From assembly GCA_017448975.1 (NCBI GenBank), contig JAFSKN010000005.1, positions 1 to 35,590 on the forward strand: 35,590 bases of DNA, written 5' to 3'. This stretch comes from Clostridia bacterium (GTDB lineage: Bacteria; Bacillota; Clostridia; Christensenellales; Aristaeellaceae). Made by a program: the position numbers and the translations under genes. This document shows, piece after piece, positions 1-7,192 of this stretch. Under the pieces are notes generated by a model. That model was not told the DNA's origin. It saw only the letters and a list, made by a program, of their open reading frames with translations, and did not search any database. Each line of letters opens with the position of its first letter. Within the stretch, counting starts at the first letter, position 1.

Positions 1-1950
1 CGTGGTGCCGTCCGACCACGTGCCGTTGACGACCTTGTAGGTCACGGTGTAAGTGGCCGTGATCGTCACGGGAATACAATTGACTTCTGAATCGTTATGG
101 TTTTCATCGCCCTTCGCCATGTACCATACATAGTAGGTTCCGGCTTCGGTTTTTGCAGGAATGGTTGTGGTATAAGGTTCATTGGCAGCGTCCTTCGTTC
201 CAAGGGCGTATTGCATTTCGCCGCCTGTGGCTTCACCTGCGGTCACAAGCGCCTGCGCCTGTCCATTGTAAGTCATCGTTTTTGCTTCTGGTGCTTTTGT
301 GACAACTGCCGCATCCTTCTGCGCGTAGGTATAGGTGTAGGTCGTATCCGCTGTGATCTCCGTGTCCGCGCTCGGGGTCACATTCCAGCTTCCGGCCTTG
401 TAGTTCGTTCCGGGCTTGTCGCCCACTGCCGGAATCTGGTTTGCCGCCAGTTTCAGGGTGTCGCCCTCGTAGCCCGTCAGGGTCACGGTCTTATCTGTCG
501 TGGTTTCATCGTTCCAGGAACCGTTGACTACTTTGAAGGTGACAGTCTGGCTGATACTGTCCTTTGCAGCATAAGTATAGGTGTAGGTCGTTGCCGCTGT
601 GATGGCCGTGTCGGTGCTGGGAACAACATCCCATGCGCCAGCCTTATAGGTATCGGCGGGCTTGGTGCCCACAGCCGGGATTTGATTCTCTGCCAGTTTC
701 AGCGTGTCGCCTTCCAGCCCAGTCAGGGTGACGGTGATATCCGCGGTATTGCCATCGTCCCAGGAGCCATTGACCACCTTGAAGGTGACGGTCTGGCTGA
801 TGGCGTCCTTGGCGGCGTAGGTATAGGTGTAAGTCGTTGCCGCTGTGATTGCGGTTTCAGTGCTGGGAACAACATCCCATGCGCCAGCCTTATAGGTATC
901 GGCGGGCTTGGTGCCGACAGCCGGGATTTGATTCTCCGCCAGTATCAGCGTGTCGCCTTCCAGCCCGGACAGGGTAACGGTAATATCGGCGGTATCGCCA
1001 TTATCCCAGGAGCCATTGACCACCTTGAAGGTGACCGTCTGGCTGATGCCATCCTTGGCGGCGTAGGTATAGGTGTAGGTCGTTGCCGCTGTGATCGCCG
1101 TTTCGGTGCTGGGAACAACATCCCATGCGCCAGTCTTATAGGTATCGGCGGGCTTGGTGCCGACAGCGGGGATTTGATTCTCCGCCAGCTTCAGCGTATC
1201 GCCCTCGTGCCCAGTCAGGGTCACGGTCTGTTCGCCAGTCAGGGCTTCATCATTCCAGGAGCCGTTCACTACCTTAAAGGTCACTGTGTACGAAATAAAT
1301 CCCCTGATCGTCAGTTCCTGATTGTCGGAGGCAAGGGCCGTATCCGTTGCTTTTACGCGCACATAATATGTACCGGGAACAAGTCCGGTAATTTCGCTGC
1401 CTGTTCCGGCCGTCCATTCCTCAGCATCCGACTTCTTGTACTCCATCTCGGTCGTAACGCCGGTGAGCTTTCCATCGTTGTTGTCTGCGGTCGTGCAGTC
1501 CACTGCGGCGGCTGTTGTGGGCGCGTCCGGTTTCGTCTTTGCCGTGGGCGCGGTCAGCGTGATGGCTGCATCAGCGGTGGGCGTGCCGGAAACCGTGATC
1601 TGCGTGTAGCTGTCGCGGGTCACGGAGATACCGTTGACAGTGGCAACGCTGTAATCTGTTGGGAAATAATATCCGTCATTTGCGGTATAGACCACGTCCG
1701 CCATTGCACCGGACAGATTGCTCTGTGACGCCTCGCCGGAACCCGCGGTCTTGGTCATATGTTCGCCCGGCGTGACGGTCACACTATGTGCAGCAGCTAT
1801 GGTCAGCGTAATGGTCATCGTCCCGCTTGTGTTCGTCGGAGTGATCTCCGTTGTATTACCTTCCGCATACGCGGTCTGGCTCATGCCGGCAGCCATCCCA
1901 AGCAGCATTACCAGCGCAAAGGCCATGCACAAAATCCTTTTTATCTTCAT
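1..1950 (-). CDS. Repeat-rich secreted surface protein (3' end beyond window)
   Basis: An open minus-strand frame of 650 codons runs from an ATG at 1950 to the window edge without a stop, so the C-terminus is missing. The start follows an AGAGGTG ribosome site. Residues 1-29 form a signal peptide (basic MKIKR, hydrophobic core, likely cleavage after TAYA). After about 190 residues with Ig-like character come four tandem repeats of 82-83 residues (about residues 223-550), each with VTFKVVNGSW near the start and TTYTYTYA near the end. Then comes a different module with TYNGQAQALV and GTYYVWY motifs, and the start of another VVNGTW unit at the edge. Such beta-rich repeats occur in Gram-positive adhesins. 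It is the third gene of an operon, 22 bases after the lipoprotein gene. No sorting signal can be seen because the end is absent. Function inferred only as cell surface or adhesion. Confidence 0.85.
   Translation of the reverse strand, partial: MKIKRILCMAFALVMLLGMAAGMSQTAYAEGNTTEITPTNTSGTMTITLTIAAAHSVTVTPGEHMTKTAGSGEASQSNLSGAMADVVYTANDGYYFPTDYSVATVNGISVTRDSYTQITVSGTPTADAAITLTAPTAKTKPDAPTTAAAVDCTTADNNDGKLTGVTTEMEYKKSDAEEWTAGTGSEITGLVPGTYYVRVKATDTALASDNQELTIRGFISYTVTFKVVNGSWNDEALTGEQTVTLTGHEGDTLKLAENQIPAVGTKPADTYKTGAWDVVPSTETAITAATTYTYTYAAKDGISQTVTFKVVNGSWDNGDTADITVTLSGLEGDTLILAENQIPAVGTKPADTYKAGAWDVVPSTETAITAATTYTYTYAAKDAISQTVTFKVVNGSWDDGNTADITVTLTGLEGDTLKLAENQIPAVGTKPADTYKAGAWDVVPSTDTAITAATTYTYTYAAKDSISQTVTFKVVNGSWNDETTTDKTVTLTGYEGDTLKLAANQIPAVGDKPGTNYKAGSWNVTPSADTEITADTTYTYTYAQKDAAVVTKAPEAKTMTYNGQAQALVTAGEATGGEMQYALGTKDAANEPYTTTIPAKTEAGTYYVWYMAKGDENHNDSEVNCIPVTITATYTVTYKVVNGTWSDGTT
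305..1284 (-). repeat. Four tandem 246-249 bp coding repeats
   Basis: Four in-frame copies begin at about 1284, 1035, 789 and 543 on the minus strand. The spacing is 249, 246 and 246 bp. Copies two and three are nearly identical in DNA, while the first and last are more diverged, which is the pattern left by recent internal duplication. Each encodes one surface repeat domain with a conserved IPAVG..P core. Confidence 0.85.
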
Positions 1951-1972
1951 ATACACACCTCTTGCATATTGT

Positions 1973-2401
1973 TTATTTCACTTCAATGGTCAGTTGGATC
2001 TCCGCTCCGTTGAGTGGGGTGTGGTCTTGCAGGGAAAAGCAATCGTAATGGAGCGTCGCGGGGTATTCACCCGCATCCAGCGCCCTTGTGAGCGTGATGC
2101 GGGTGAACGCCTCGCCGGGGGAGAGCGCCTTGCCCGTCCAGAGGGTTTCGCCGTCCTCCATCGTCAGGGTGAGGACGAAGGTACAGGCGTTCTCCGGCGG
2201 GTTTTTGAGGTTCACGGTCTGCGCGGTCTTGCCCGCCGTGAAGCTCAGCTTCTCATAGCCCGGTATGGCAATGTTCGCGCCGCTGCCGGGATTTGCCTCC
2301 GCGAACCGCTCCACCCTGTCGCCGCCCGCGCCGCAGGCGGTCAGCAGGAGCGCAAGGGCAAGTACAAGAAAGGCCGCGAGGATATTCGGTTTTCGGTTCA
2401 T
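1973..2401 (-). CDS. Small secreted lipoprotein of surface locus
   Basis: This 142-residue protein starts MNRKPNIL and has a lipoprotein signal peptide: a basic start, a long hydrophobic run and a LTAC lipobox near residue 23. I chose the ATG at 2401 over one ten codons upstream because it gives a compact signal peptide. The mature part is a single predicted beta-sandwich-like domain, with FTAGKTAQTVNLKNP, LSPGEAFTRITL and a terminal LNGAEIQLTIEV. I recognise the pattern as recurring beside clostridial surface-protein genes but know no named family or function. It lies between the BIG2 protein gene (64-base gap) and the repeat protein gene (22-base gap), so it is probably co-expressed with them as an anchored envelope component. 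Confidence 0.8.
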   Translation of the reverse strand: MNRKPNILAAFLVLALALLLTACGAGGDRVERFAEANPGSGANIAIPGYEKLSFTAGKTAQTVNLKNPPENACTFVLTLTMEDGETLWTGKALSPGEAFTRITLTRALDAGEYPATLHYDCFSLQDHTPLNGAEIQLTIEVK

Positions 2402-2465
2402 AGGCCCACGGCCTTTCAAGTTGCTGCGCATATAAGGGCTTTCTCAGCATTCGATTCTGCTTCTC

Positions 2466-3770
2466 TTAATCATGGTCTTGATAGTTGAGATAATCACTGC
2501 ATCCATATGTAGCGCCGTCAATAATGGCATCACCGGATTTGACGCGCTTCTTATCTGACACATTAGCAATTATCGTTCCGCCACAGCATAACACACCGTC
2601 GTCCATATCCATATTATGACAAACCTTCCCGCTATAACTCCCCCAAGTGCCTATGCTTAGACAAGCCGGAGCGTTGCCGCTTTGGATAAATTGCTGCCAT
2701 GTAGTGCCGGGAGCTACAGTATAATTCCCATCAGTAAAATTAGGATCACTTCCTCCAACACGCTTTACGGTAAATGTGATTGGGCGTGTATGGACGGCTA
2801 GTATGAACTTGTCGCTTGTTGATGTACCTGAACCGCTTACGATATAGATACCGTCGGTATTATCCTTGATTTTATAGGCTGTAACATTTGGCATCGTACC
2901 ATTACTGCCACGCTTGAATTTATAACATCCATTATTCTCAACCAGAGTGATTACACCATTGGAATCTTGGAAACTCACGGCAGGCGTAGTGTTAAAATAA
3001 ACCTTCCCAGCATAAAACGTATCTCCGACGTGAAGCACTGTACCGGCACTCAGCGAAGTATAAGTTACCTTTCCCGTTATGGTGCAGGTAGCTGTTTTAT
3101 CACCTGCCGTTGCGGTGATCGTAGCCGAGCCGTAGCCCTTTTTACCCATGATCGTGTATTCGCCCGTTGTCTCATTGATGGATACATAGTCGGGATCGCT
3201 GCTCGACCATGTGACGGTCTTATCCGTCGCGTCATCGGGCAGGACGGTTGCCGTGAGCGTTCCCGTGGAATTGACGAAAAGGGCTTCCGTGGGGGCGTTG
3301 TTGATTGCAACGCTGGATACGGGAATACCCGCGTTTTCCACCTTCGCCGTAAAGGTCACGGTGTCCTGATAGGTGCCTGCGGGCTTGTCGTCGTAATTCT
3401 CAACAATGATGCCCATAGTCTTGGTCGTTGCGGTATCGGAAAGCTCGGTAAACTCCCAATCGGTGGTCTGGCTGCCGCTCTCCGCCGTGGTCAGGGTGTA
3501 GCCCACGGAATTGTCACCGGACTTGAGCGCCCAGCTATTCGCGGAGCTTGCGGTCACGGTCAGCTTCTTGCCGGTGGCCAGCGTGCCCGTGGCGCTGATG
3601 CCGCCCGTGGCGTTCCAGCCGCTGTTGGCTACGCTCAGCGTGGACGGGATGGTGATTGTATAGGTGGTATCTCCGTCCGCCGCATACGCCGTCAAAGTCA
3701 TCCCCGGCATCAGCCCCAGCACCAGCGCAAGGCTTAGCAGGATGCCTAAAAATCGTTTCTTCATCTTCAT
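2466..3770 (-). CDS. Secreted BIG2-domain protein
   Basis: A 434-residue protein starting MKMKKRFLG at 3770, eleven bases after an AGGAGG site. A longer start at 3803 would place that site inside the gene. Residues 1-31 are a signal peptide ending in TAYA. Residues about 32-145 form a beta-rich module (TYTITIPSTLSV, GTYQDTVTFTAKV). Residues about 145-235 are a bacterial Ig-like group 2 domain with the typical VLPDDATDKTVTWSSSDP and ATITATAG motifs. The last 200 residues have no family I recognise, contain scattered cysteines (CHNMDMDD, CCGG) and come from DNA visibly richer in A and T than the rest. It is the first gene of the surface operon and has no LPXTG or membrane anchor, so it is either released or held by partners. 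Confidence 0.85.
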   Translation of the reverse strand: MKMKKRFLGILLSLALVLGLMPGMTLTAYAADGDTTYTITIPSTLSVANSGWNATGGISATGTLATGKKLTVTASSANSWALKSGDNSVGYTLTTAESGSQTTDWEFTELSDTATTKTMGIIVENYDDKPAGTYQDTVTFTAKVENAGIPVSSVAINNAPTEALFVNSTGTLTATVLPDDATDKTVTWSSSDPDYVSINETTGEYTIMGKKGYGSATITATAGDKTATCTITGKVTYTSLSAGTVLHVGDTFYAGKVYFNTTPAVSFQDSNGVITLVENNGCYKFKRGSNGTMPNVTAYKIKDNTDGIYIVSGSGTSTSDKFILAVHTRPITFTVKRVGGSDPNFTDGNYTVAPGTTWQQFIQSGNAPACLSIGTWGSYSGKVCHNMDMDDGVLCCGGTIIANVSDKKRVKSGDAIIDGATYGCSDYLNYQDHD

Positions 3771-3841
3771 AAGCTGTTTATCCTCCTGATATTCTTTCTT
3801 CACGGCTGTTATGGCCGCCGCGTCACCATATTAAACACAGC

Positions 3842-3894
3842 AAAAAACCGCCGAACCTGACAGGGCATACTTACCCCGTCAGAATCCGACGGTT
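3842..3894 (-). terminator. Intrinsic terminator hairpin in leader of surface operon
   Basis: Read on the minus strand, a long stem (AACCG..CGGTT outside, CTGAC..GTCAG and GGG..CCC inside) is followed by six T residues. It lies about 70 bases before the BIG2 gene start and about 100 bases after the predicted transcription start. No gene ends here on this strand, so it either ends a short leader RNA or acts as an attenuator for the operon. Confidence 0.75.
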
Positions 3895-3960
3895 ATCCAT
3901 CACGAATGTAGTATTCAGTTTCAAGCGCCCCGCAGGACGCAAAAAGAGCGCAGTTAGCCT

Positions 3961-3993
3961 GTGCTGTGCTGAGCTGTGCTGTGCTGTGCTGTG
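3961..3993 (-). repeat. Pentanucleotide simple-sequence repeat (CACAG on minus strand)
   Basis: Six GTGCT units on the plus strand, one changed to GAGCT, plus a partial seventh. On the minus strand this is a CACAG tract. It starts a few bases after the -10 box of the surface operon promoter, so it covers the predicted transcription start and first transcribed bases. Such tracts can change length by replication slippage. Confidence 0.85.
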
Positions 3994-3995
3994 CG

Positions 3996-4024
3996 AGTAT
4001 AGTCATGTTCCGCATGGCTGCCAA
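3996..4024 (-). promoter_or_regulatory. Promoter of surface-protein operon
   Basis: Minus-strand TTGGCA (4024-4019), a 17-base spacer, then TATACT (4001-3996). The next gene on this strand is the BIG2 protein gene at 3770, which implies a leader of about 220 bases containing the CACAG tract and a terminator hairpin. Confidence 0.65.
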
Positions 4025-4385
4025 GCCCTTTTCTGTATTTTTTGCGTTCTTTCCGTATGAAAGAGAATCCGTTTGTGCTCACTCCTTCCTGACCTTTGCA
4101 CAGAAGGAGGTCTCTTTATTTTAGCATATCCCGCCCCATAAATCTATTAAATTCTGTTTCCTTTTTGCGAAAATTGCGCGAGATTTTGCAATGCTTTTGT
4201 AAATATTTCGCCGCAGCCCCGCCACGGGGGAGGGGTTTTATGTTTTTCTCCCCTTGCCAGTTTGTGTTCTTTTTTAATGACGCTGGATGAAATCAACGCC
4301 GAAATCGCCGCGGCGCGGGCCGAAAGGAAAAGGAGAGAGCAGGCTTGAAGCGCTACTAAACGCTGCAATATCAAGGGAAATTTCA

Positions 4386-4414
4386 TTGACAAGCCGCCCC
4401 GGCGGTAGTATAAT
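4386..4414 (+). promoter_or_regulatory. Consensus promoter of pfp
   Basis: A perfect TTGACA (4386-4391), a 17-base spacer and a perfect TATAAT (4409-4414). It lies about 100 bases upstream of the pfp start, fitting a highly expressed glycolytic gene. Confidence 0.85.
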
Positions 4415-4515
4415 ACCCCGCGTTGAGATCTTTTGGCGGGTGATGGCGTTTTTTCGGGAATCATGTCCTGCCGGTGGATCAGACCAATAAAAATGCAAAG
4501 AAAGAGGCAACAAGC

Positions 4516-5784
4516 ATGAAGGGTAATGTTCTCGTCGGTCAGTCCGGCGGCCCCACCGCCGTCATCAACTCCAGCCTCGCGGGCGTTTTCAAAACTGCGA
4601 AGGAACGCGGCTTCAGCAAGGTCTACGGCATGCGCTACGGCATCCAGGGCTTCCTGGATGAACAGTACGTGGATCTGTCCGACCATATCAAGAACGAACT
4701 GGATCTGGAGCTGCTCAAGCGCACGCCTTCCGCTTTCCTGGGCACCTGCCGCTATAAGCTGCCGGAAATCCATGAGGACAAGGCGATCTATGAGCGTATT
4801 TTCGAGCTGCTGGATAAGCTGGACATCGAAGTGTTCATCTACATCGGCGGCAACGACTCCATGGACACCATCCGCAAGCTGTTCGACTATTCCCTGCTGA
4901 CCGGCGCGAAGCAGCGGTTCGTCGGCTGCCCCAAGACTATCGATAACGACCTGGCGATCACCGACCATACCCCCGGCTTCGGCAGTGCCGCCAAGTATAT
5001 CGCCACCTCCACCAAGGAAATCATCTGCGACGCCATGGGCTTCTCCTACAAGAAGAAGAACGTGAACATCGTGGAAATCATGGGCCGCAACGCGGGCTGG
5101 CTCACCGGCGCGGCCGGTCTGTCCCGCAGCGAGGACTGCGAAGGCCCCGATCTGATCTATCTGCCCGAGCTGCCCTTCAGCATTGAAGGCTTCGTGGAAG
5201 AAGTGCGCAAGCTCCTGGAAAAGAAGGACGTCGTGGTGGCCGTGGTGTCCGAAGGCATCAAGACCGCCGAGGGCAAGTATGTGTGCGAATACGCCACCGA
5301 CAACGCCACCAAAGACGCGTTCGGCCACATTCAGATGTCCGGCACCGCCGCCTATCTGGCCACTGTTGTTAAGAACGAGCTGGGCTGCAAGACCCGCGCC
5401 GTGGAGCTTTCCACCCTGCAGCGCGCCGCCGCGCACCTGGCCAGCAAGATCGACGTGGACGAAGCGTTCAACGTGGGCGGCGCTACCGTGAAGGCCGCTG
5501 ACGAAGGCTCCTCCGGCGTCATGGTCGTGATCGACCGCGTGTCCGACGATCCTTATCAGAGCGCCACCGGCGTTTACGATGTGCACCGCATCGCCAACGG
5601 CGAAAAGGTGGTTCCCCGCAAGTGGATCAACAAGGAAGGCAACTACGTCACCGAGGAATTCCTCGATTACGTGCGGCCCCTGATCCAGGGCAATTACACC
5701 CCCATGATGGTTGAGGGCCTGCCCCGCCACCTGAGCCTGAACCTGAAAAACTACGATTGGTCCGCTCCCCGGGTCAAGAAGTAA
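4516..5784 (+). CDS. pfp: PPi-dependent 6-phosphofructokinase
   Basis: A 422-residue phosphofructokinase. It phosphorylates fructose 6-phosphate to fructose 1,6-bisphosphate in glycolysis and, if PPi-dependent, works reversibly. The N-terminal GQSGGPTAVINSS (residues 8-20) is the phosphoryl-donor loop. GGNDS at 111-115 has Asp where ATP enzymes have Gly, and PKTIDND at 139-145 has Lys where ATP enzymes usually have Gly. In known enzymes that Asp/Lys pair marks use of pyrophosphate. The Asn before the Asp is a variant of the usual GGDD. Later MGRNAGWLTG (substrate binding) is present. Start chosen at 4516 (AAAGAGG eight bases upstream); a longer frame begins at 4474 but lacks a ribosome site. 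Codon use is strongly biased, as in highly expressed genes. Single-gene unit with its own promoter and terminator. Confidence 0.93.
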   Translation: MKGNVLVGQSGGPTAVINSSLAGVFKTAKERGFSKVYGMRYGIQGFLDEQYVDLSDHIKNELDLELLKRTPSAFLGTCRYKLPEIHEDKAIYERIFELLDKLDIEVFIYIGGNDSMDTIRKLFDYSLLTGAKQRFVGCPKTIDNDLAITDHTPGFGSAAKYIATSTKEIICDAMGFSYKKKNVNIVEIMGRNAGWLTGAAGLSRSEDCEGPDLIYLPELPFSIEGFVEEVRKLLEKKDVVVAVVSEGIKTAEGKYVCEYATDNATKDAFGHIQMSGTAAYLATVVKNELGCKTRAVELSTLQRAAAHLASKIDVDEAFNVGGATVKAADEGSSGVMVVIDRVSDDPYQSATGVYDVHRIANGEKVVPRKWINKEGNYVTEEFLDYVRPLIQGNYTPMMVEGLPRHLSLNLKNYDWSAPRVKK

Positions 5785-5803
5785 TACCGGGCCATGCGGC
5801 CAG

Positions 5804-5848
5804 AGCCCCCGGAAAGAATGTTTTTGCTCTTTCCGGGGGCTTGTTCTT
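5804..5848 (+). terminator. Terminator after pfp
   Basis: A perfect 14-bp stem (5804-5817 with 5828-5841, AGCCCCCGGAAAGA and its complement) with a 10-base loop, followed by TTGTTCTT. It begins 19 bases after the pfp stop. Confidence 0.85.
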
Positions 5849-5860
5849 AAGAGAGGTCTT

Positions 5861-6694
5861 ATGAGCAAATATCGCTTGATTGCTCTGGATATCGACGGCA
5901 CCCTGCTGAACAGCAAGAAGGAAGTGACGCCGGACACTTTGCAAGCCGTCCGTCGGGCGGCGGAAGCGGGCGTCGCCGTGGTGTTCTGCACGGGCCGCGC
6001 CGTGTCCGAGCTGGAGGAGTTTTATGCCCTGCTGCCGGAAATCCGTTACGCCGTGTTTGCCAGCGGCGGCGGGCTGTATGACATACAGAAAAGGGAAGCC
6101 TTTTCCCTGCGCGGCATTCCCCGGGCGCAGGCGGAAGAAATCATGGCCCTGGCGGCAACCAAGGATTTGATGCCCCAAATCGTTTTGGGGGATAAAGACG
6201 TGATTCAGGCCTCCCACATGGACAACCTGGAACACTACCATATGGGCATTTACCGGCCTTTGTACGAACGGGCCATGACCCTGACCCCGGATATTTTCGC
6301 GTTTTTCCGCGCCTGCCGGGACGAAATTTTGAAGATCAACATGTACCACGCCGATCCAACGGAAAGGATTCGCACCAGGGCGCAGCTTGAACAGCTTCAT
6401 ATGGAAAAGGTCTATTCGGAAGTGTCTTCTCTGGAGTGCTCCGCCTTAGGCGTCAATAAGGGCACGGGCCTTCTGCGCCTCTGCGACGCCTTAGGCATCG
6501 ACCGGGCCGCTTCCGCCGCTGTGGGCGATGCGGAAAACGATATCCCCATGCTGCAAACGGCGGGCCTTGGCGTCGCCATGGGCAACGGCACCGATGCGGT
6601 GAAAAACGCGGCGGACCGGGTGGTGGCCGACATGGACCACGGGGGATGCGCAGAAGCGATCGAGATGATATTGCAGGACACGGCGCGTGTGTGA
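5861..6694 (+). CDS. Cof-type HAD-IIB family phosphatase
   Basis: A 277-residue haloacid-dehalogenase hydrolase of the Cof/IIB type, likely dephosphorylating sugar phosphates or similar metabolites in the cytoplasm. Motif I is LDIDGTLL with nucleophile Asp10 and acid Asp12. Motif II is the CTGR segment near residue 43. Motif III Lys lies in GVNKGTG near residue 199. Motif IV is VGDAENDIPML. The C2-type cap lies between motifs II and III. Length is typical for the family. The ATG follows GAGAGG by four bases. The gene begins just after the pfp terminator. The exact substrate cannot be read from sequence. Confidence 0.9.
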   Translation: MSKYRLIALDIDGTLLNSKKEVTPDTLQAVRRAAEAGVAVVFCTGRAVSELEEFYALLPEIRYAVFASGGGLYDIQKREAFSLRGIPRAQAEEIMALAATKDLMPQIVLGDKDVIQASHMDNLEHYHMGIYRPLYERAMTLTPDIFAFFRACRDEILKINMYHADPTERIRTRAQLEQLHMEKVYSEVSSLECSALGVNKGTGLLRLCDALGIDRAASAAVGDAENDIPMLQTAGLGVAMGNGTDAVKNAADRVVADMDHGGCAEAIEMILQDTARV

Positions 6695-6705
6695 AATGCA
6701 GGTTC

Positions 6706-6726
6706 TTGGGGGCTCTCCGCCCCCAA
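6706..6726 (+). terminator. Hairpin after HAD phosphatase gene
   Basis: A perfect 8-bp TTGGGGGC/GCCCCCAA stem with a 5-base loop sits 12 bases after the stop. It lacks a T run. A second hairpin (CCAAAGGTC...GACCTCTGG) follows at about 6735-6755. It may end transcription or belong to the repetitive intergenic DNA that follows. Confidence 0.4.
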
Positions 6727-6833
6727 ACCCCTGACCAAAGGTCTTCGACCTCTGGACACCAATAGGCGAAAAAGCTTGGTTGGTAAAACCGGACAACTGC
6801 CGCCTGTCACGTCTGGGATACGAAAGTTAGGGG

Positions 6834-7114
6834 GCTTCTGGCCTAAGAAAGCCGGGATAATCCCAGGGAAAAAGCTCGCTTTTTCCTAAGGGATTATTCC
6901 CCGGCTTTCCCCGGATGCAAAGCATCCGGGTTGGCCGCCAAAGGCGGCCGGGCCAGAAGCACAACGTCGGCAAGCCGGACCATTTCTTTCAAGCAACAGC
7001 GGAAAGTTGCCTTTTAACGTGTCAAGCTTATTCCGCGAGTGAGGGTCCAGGGAGGTCACCTCCCTGGCGCGGGGTCTGGGGCCGCGGAGGCCCCAGGATG
7101 ACCAAACCCCTACA
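6834..7114 (+). repeat. Four-way-junction intergenic repeat, copy 1
   Basis: The closing stem GCTTCTGGCC (6834-6843) pairs with 6951-6960. Inside are arm 1 (6848-6908, long, with an inner GGGAAAAAGC/GCTTTTTCC tip), arm 2 (CCGGATGC/GCATCCGG, 6911-6929) and arm 3 (GGCCGCC/GGCGGCC, 6933-6949). After 86 bases come a hairpin at 7047-7067 (CCAGGGAGGT with its complement) and another at 7076-7096 (CTGGGGCC/GGCCCCAG). The homology with copy 3 ends at CCCTACA (7108-7114). No coding capacity is credible here. It fills the gap between the HAD gene and the sugar-isomerase promoter. Confidence 0.8.
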
Positions 7115-7131
7115 TTGCAGGGCTAAAGGGC

Positions 7132-7160
7132 TTGTCATTTCCCGCGATACAGCGTATACT
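7132..7160 (+). promoter_or_regulatory. Promoter of sugar-isomerase-like gene
   Basis: TTGTCA (7132-7137), a 17-base spacer and TATACT (7155-7160), 32 bases before the GTG start. It begins 17 bases after the end of repeat copy 1. Confidence 0.7.
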
Positions 7161-7192
7161 GGAACAGAAAAACGGGGAATCGGGGTGAGAAG

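Larger units (their letters stand above)
3804..4515. other. Divergent intergenic region
   Basis: This gap separates the minus-strand surface operon from the plus-strand pfp gene. It holds the leader elements of the former (3842-4024) and the promoter of the latter (4386-4414). Between 4082 and 4110 there is a weak CTCCTTC/GAAGGAG hairpin. A 23-codon frame at 4277-4348 (MTLDEINAEIAAARAERKRR...) has no ribosome site and is probably not expressed. I see nothing else of note. Confidence 0.6.

Noticed and set aside
97-1728. Long plus-strand open frame of 543 codons
   Set aside because: It lies opposite the surface repeat gene, has no ribosome site, and its apparent repeats only mirror the tandem repeats of the real minus-strand gene.
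3961-3993. Leader of the surface operon as a cyclic-di-GMP riboswitch
   Set aside because: CGCACAG recalls the class I start, but the rest of the conserved core is missing, and the repeat is a simple pentanucleotide tract.
4516-5784. ATP-dependent PfkA assignment for the phosphofructokinase
   Set aside because: The donor-specificity positions carry Asp and Lys (GGNDS, PKTIDND) instead of the Gly residues of ATP enzymes.
4147-5991. Minus-strand open frame of 614 codons across pfp
   Set aside because: Antisense shadow of a strongly codon-biased GC-rich gene, extending through a terminator and into neighbouring genes.
6834-6960. Cloverleaf-shaped element as a tRNA gene
   Set aside because: Arms have 3-base loops, and there is no anticodon loop, T-loop consensus or 3' CCA position; the long arm is far too large for a tRNA.
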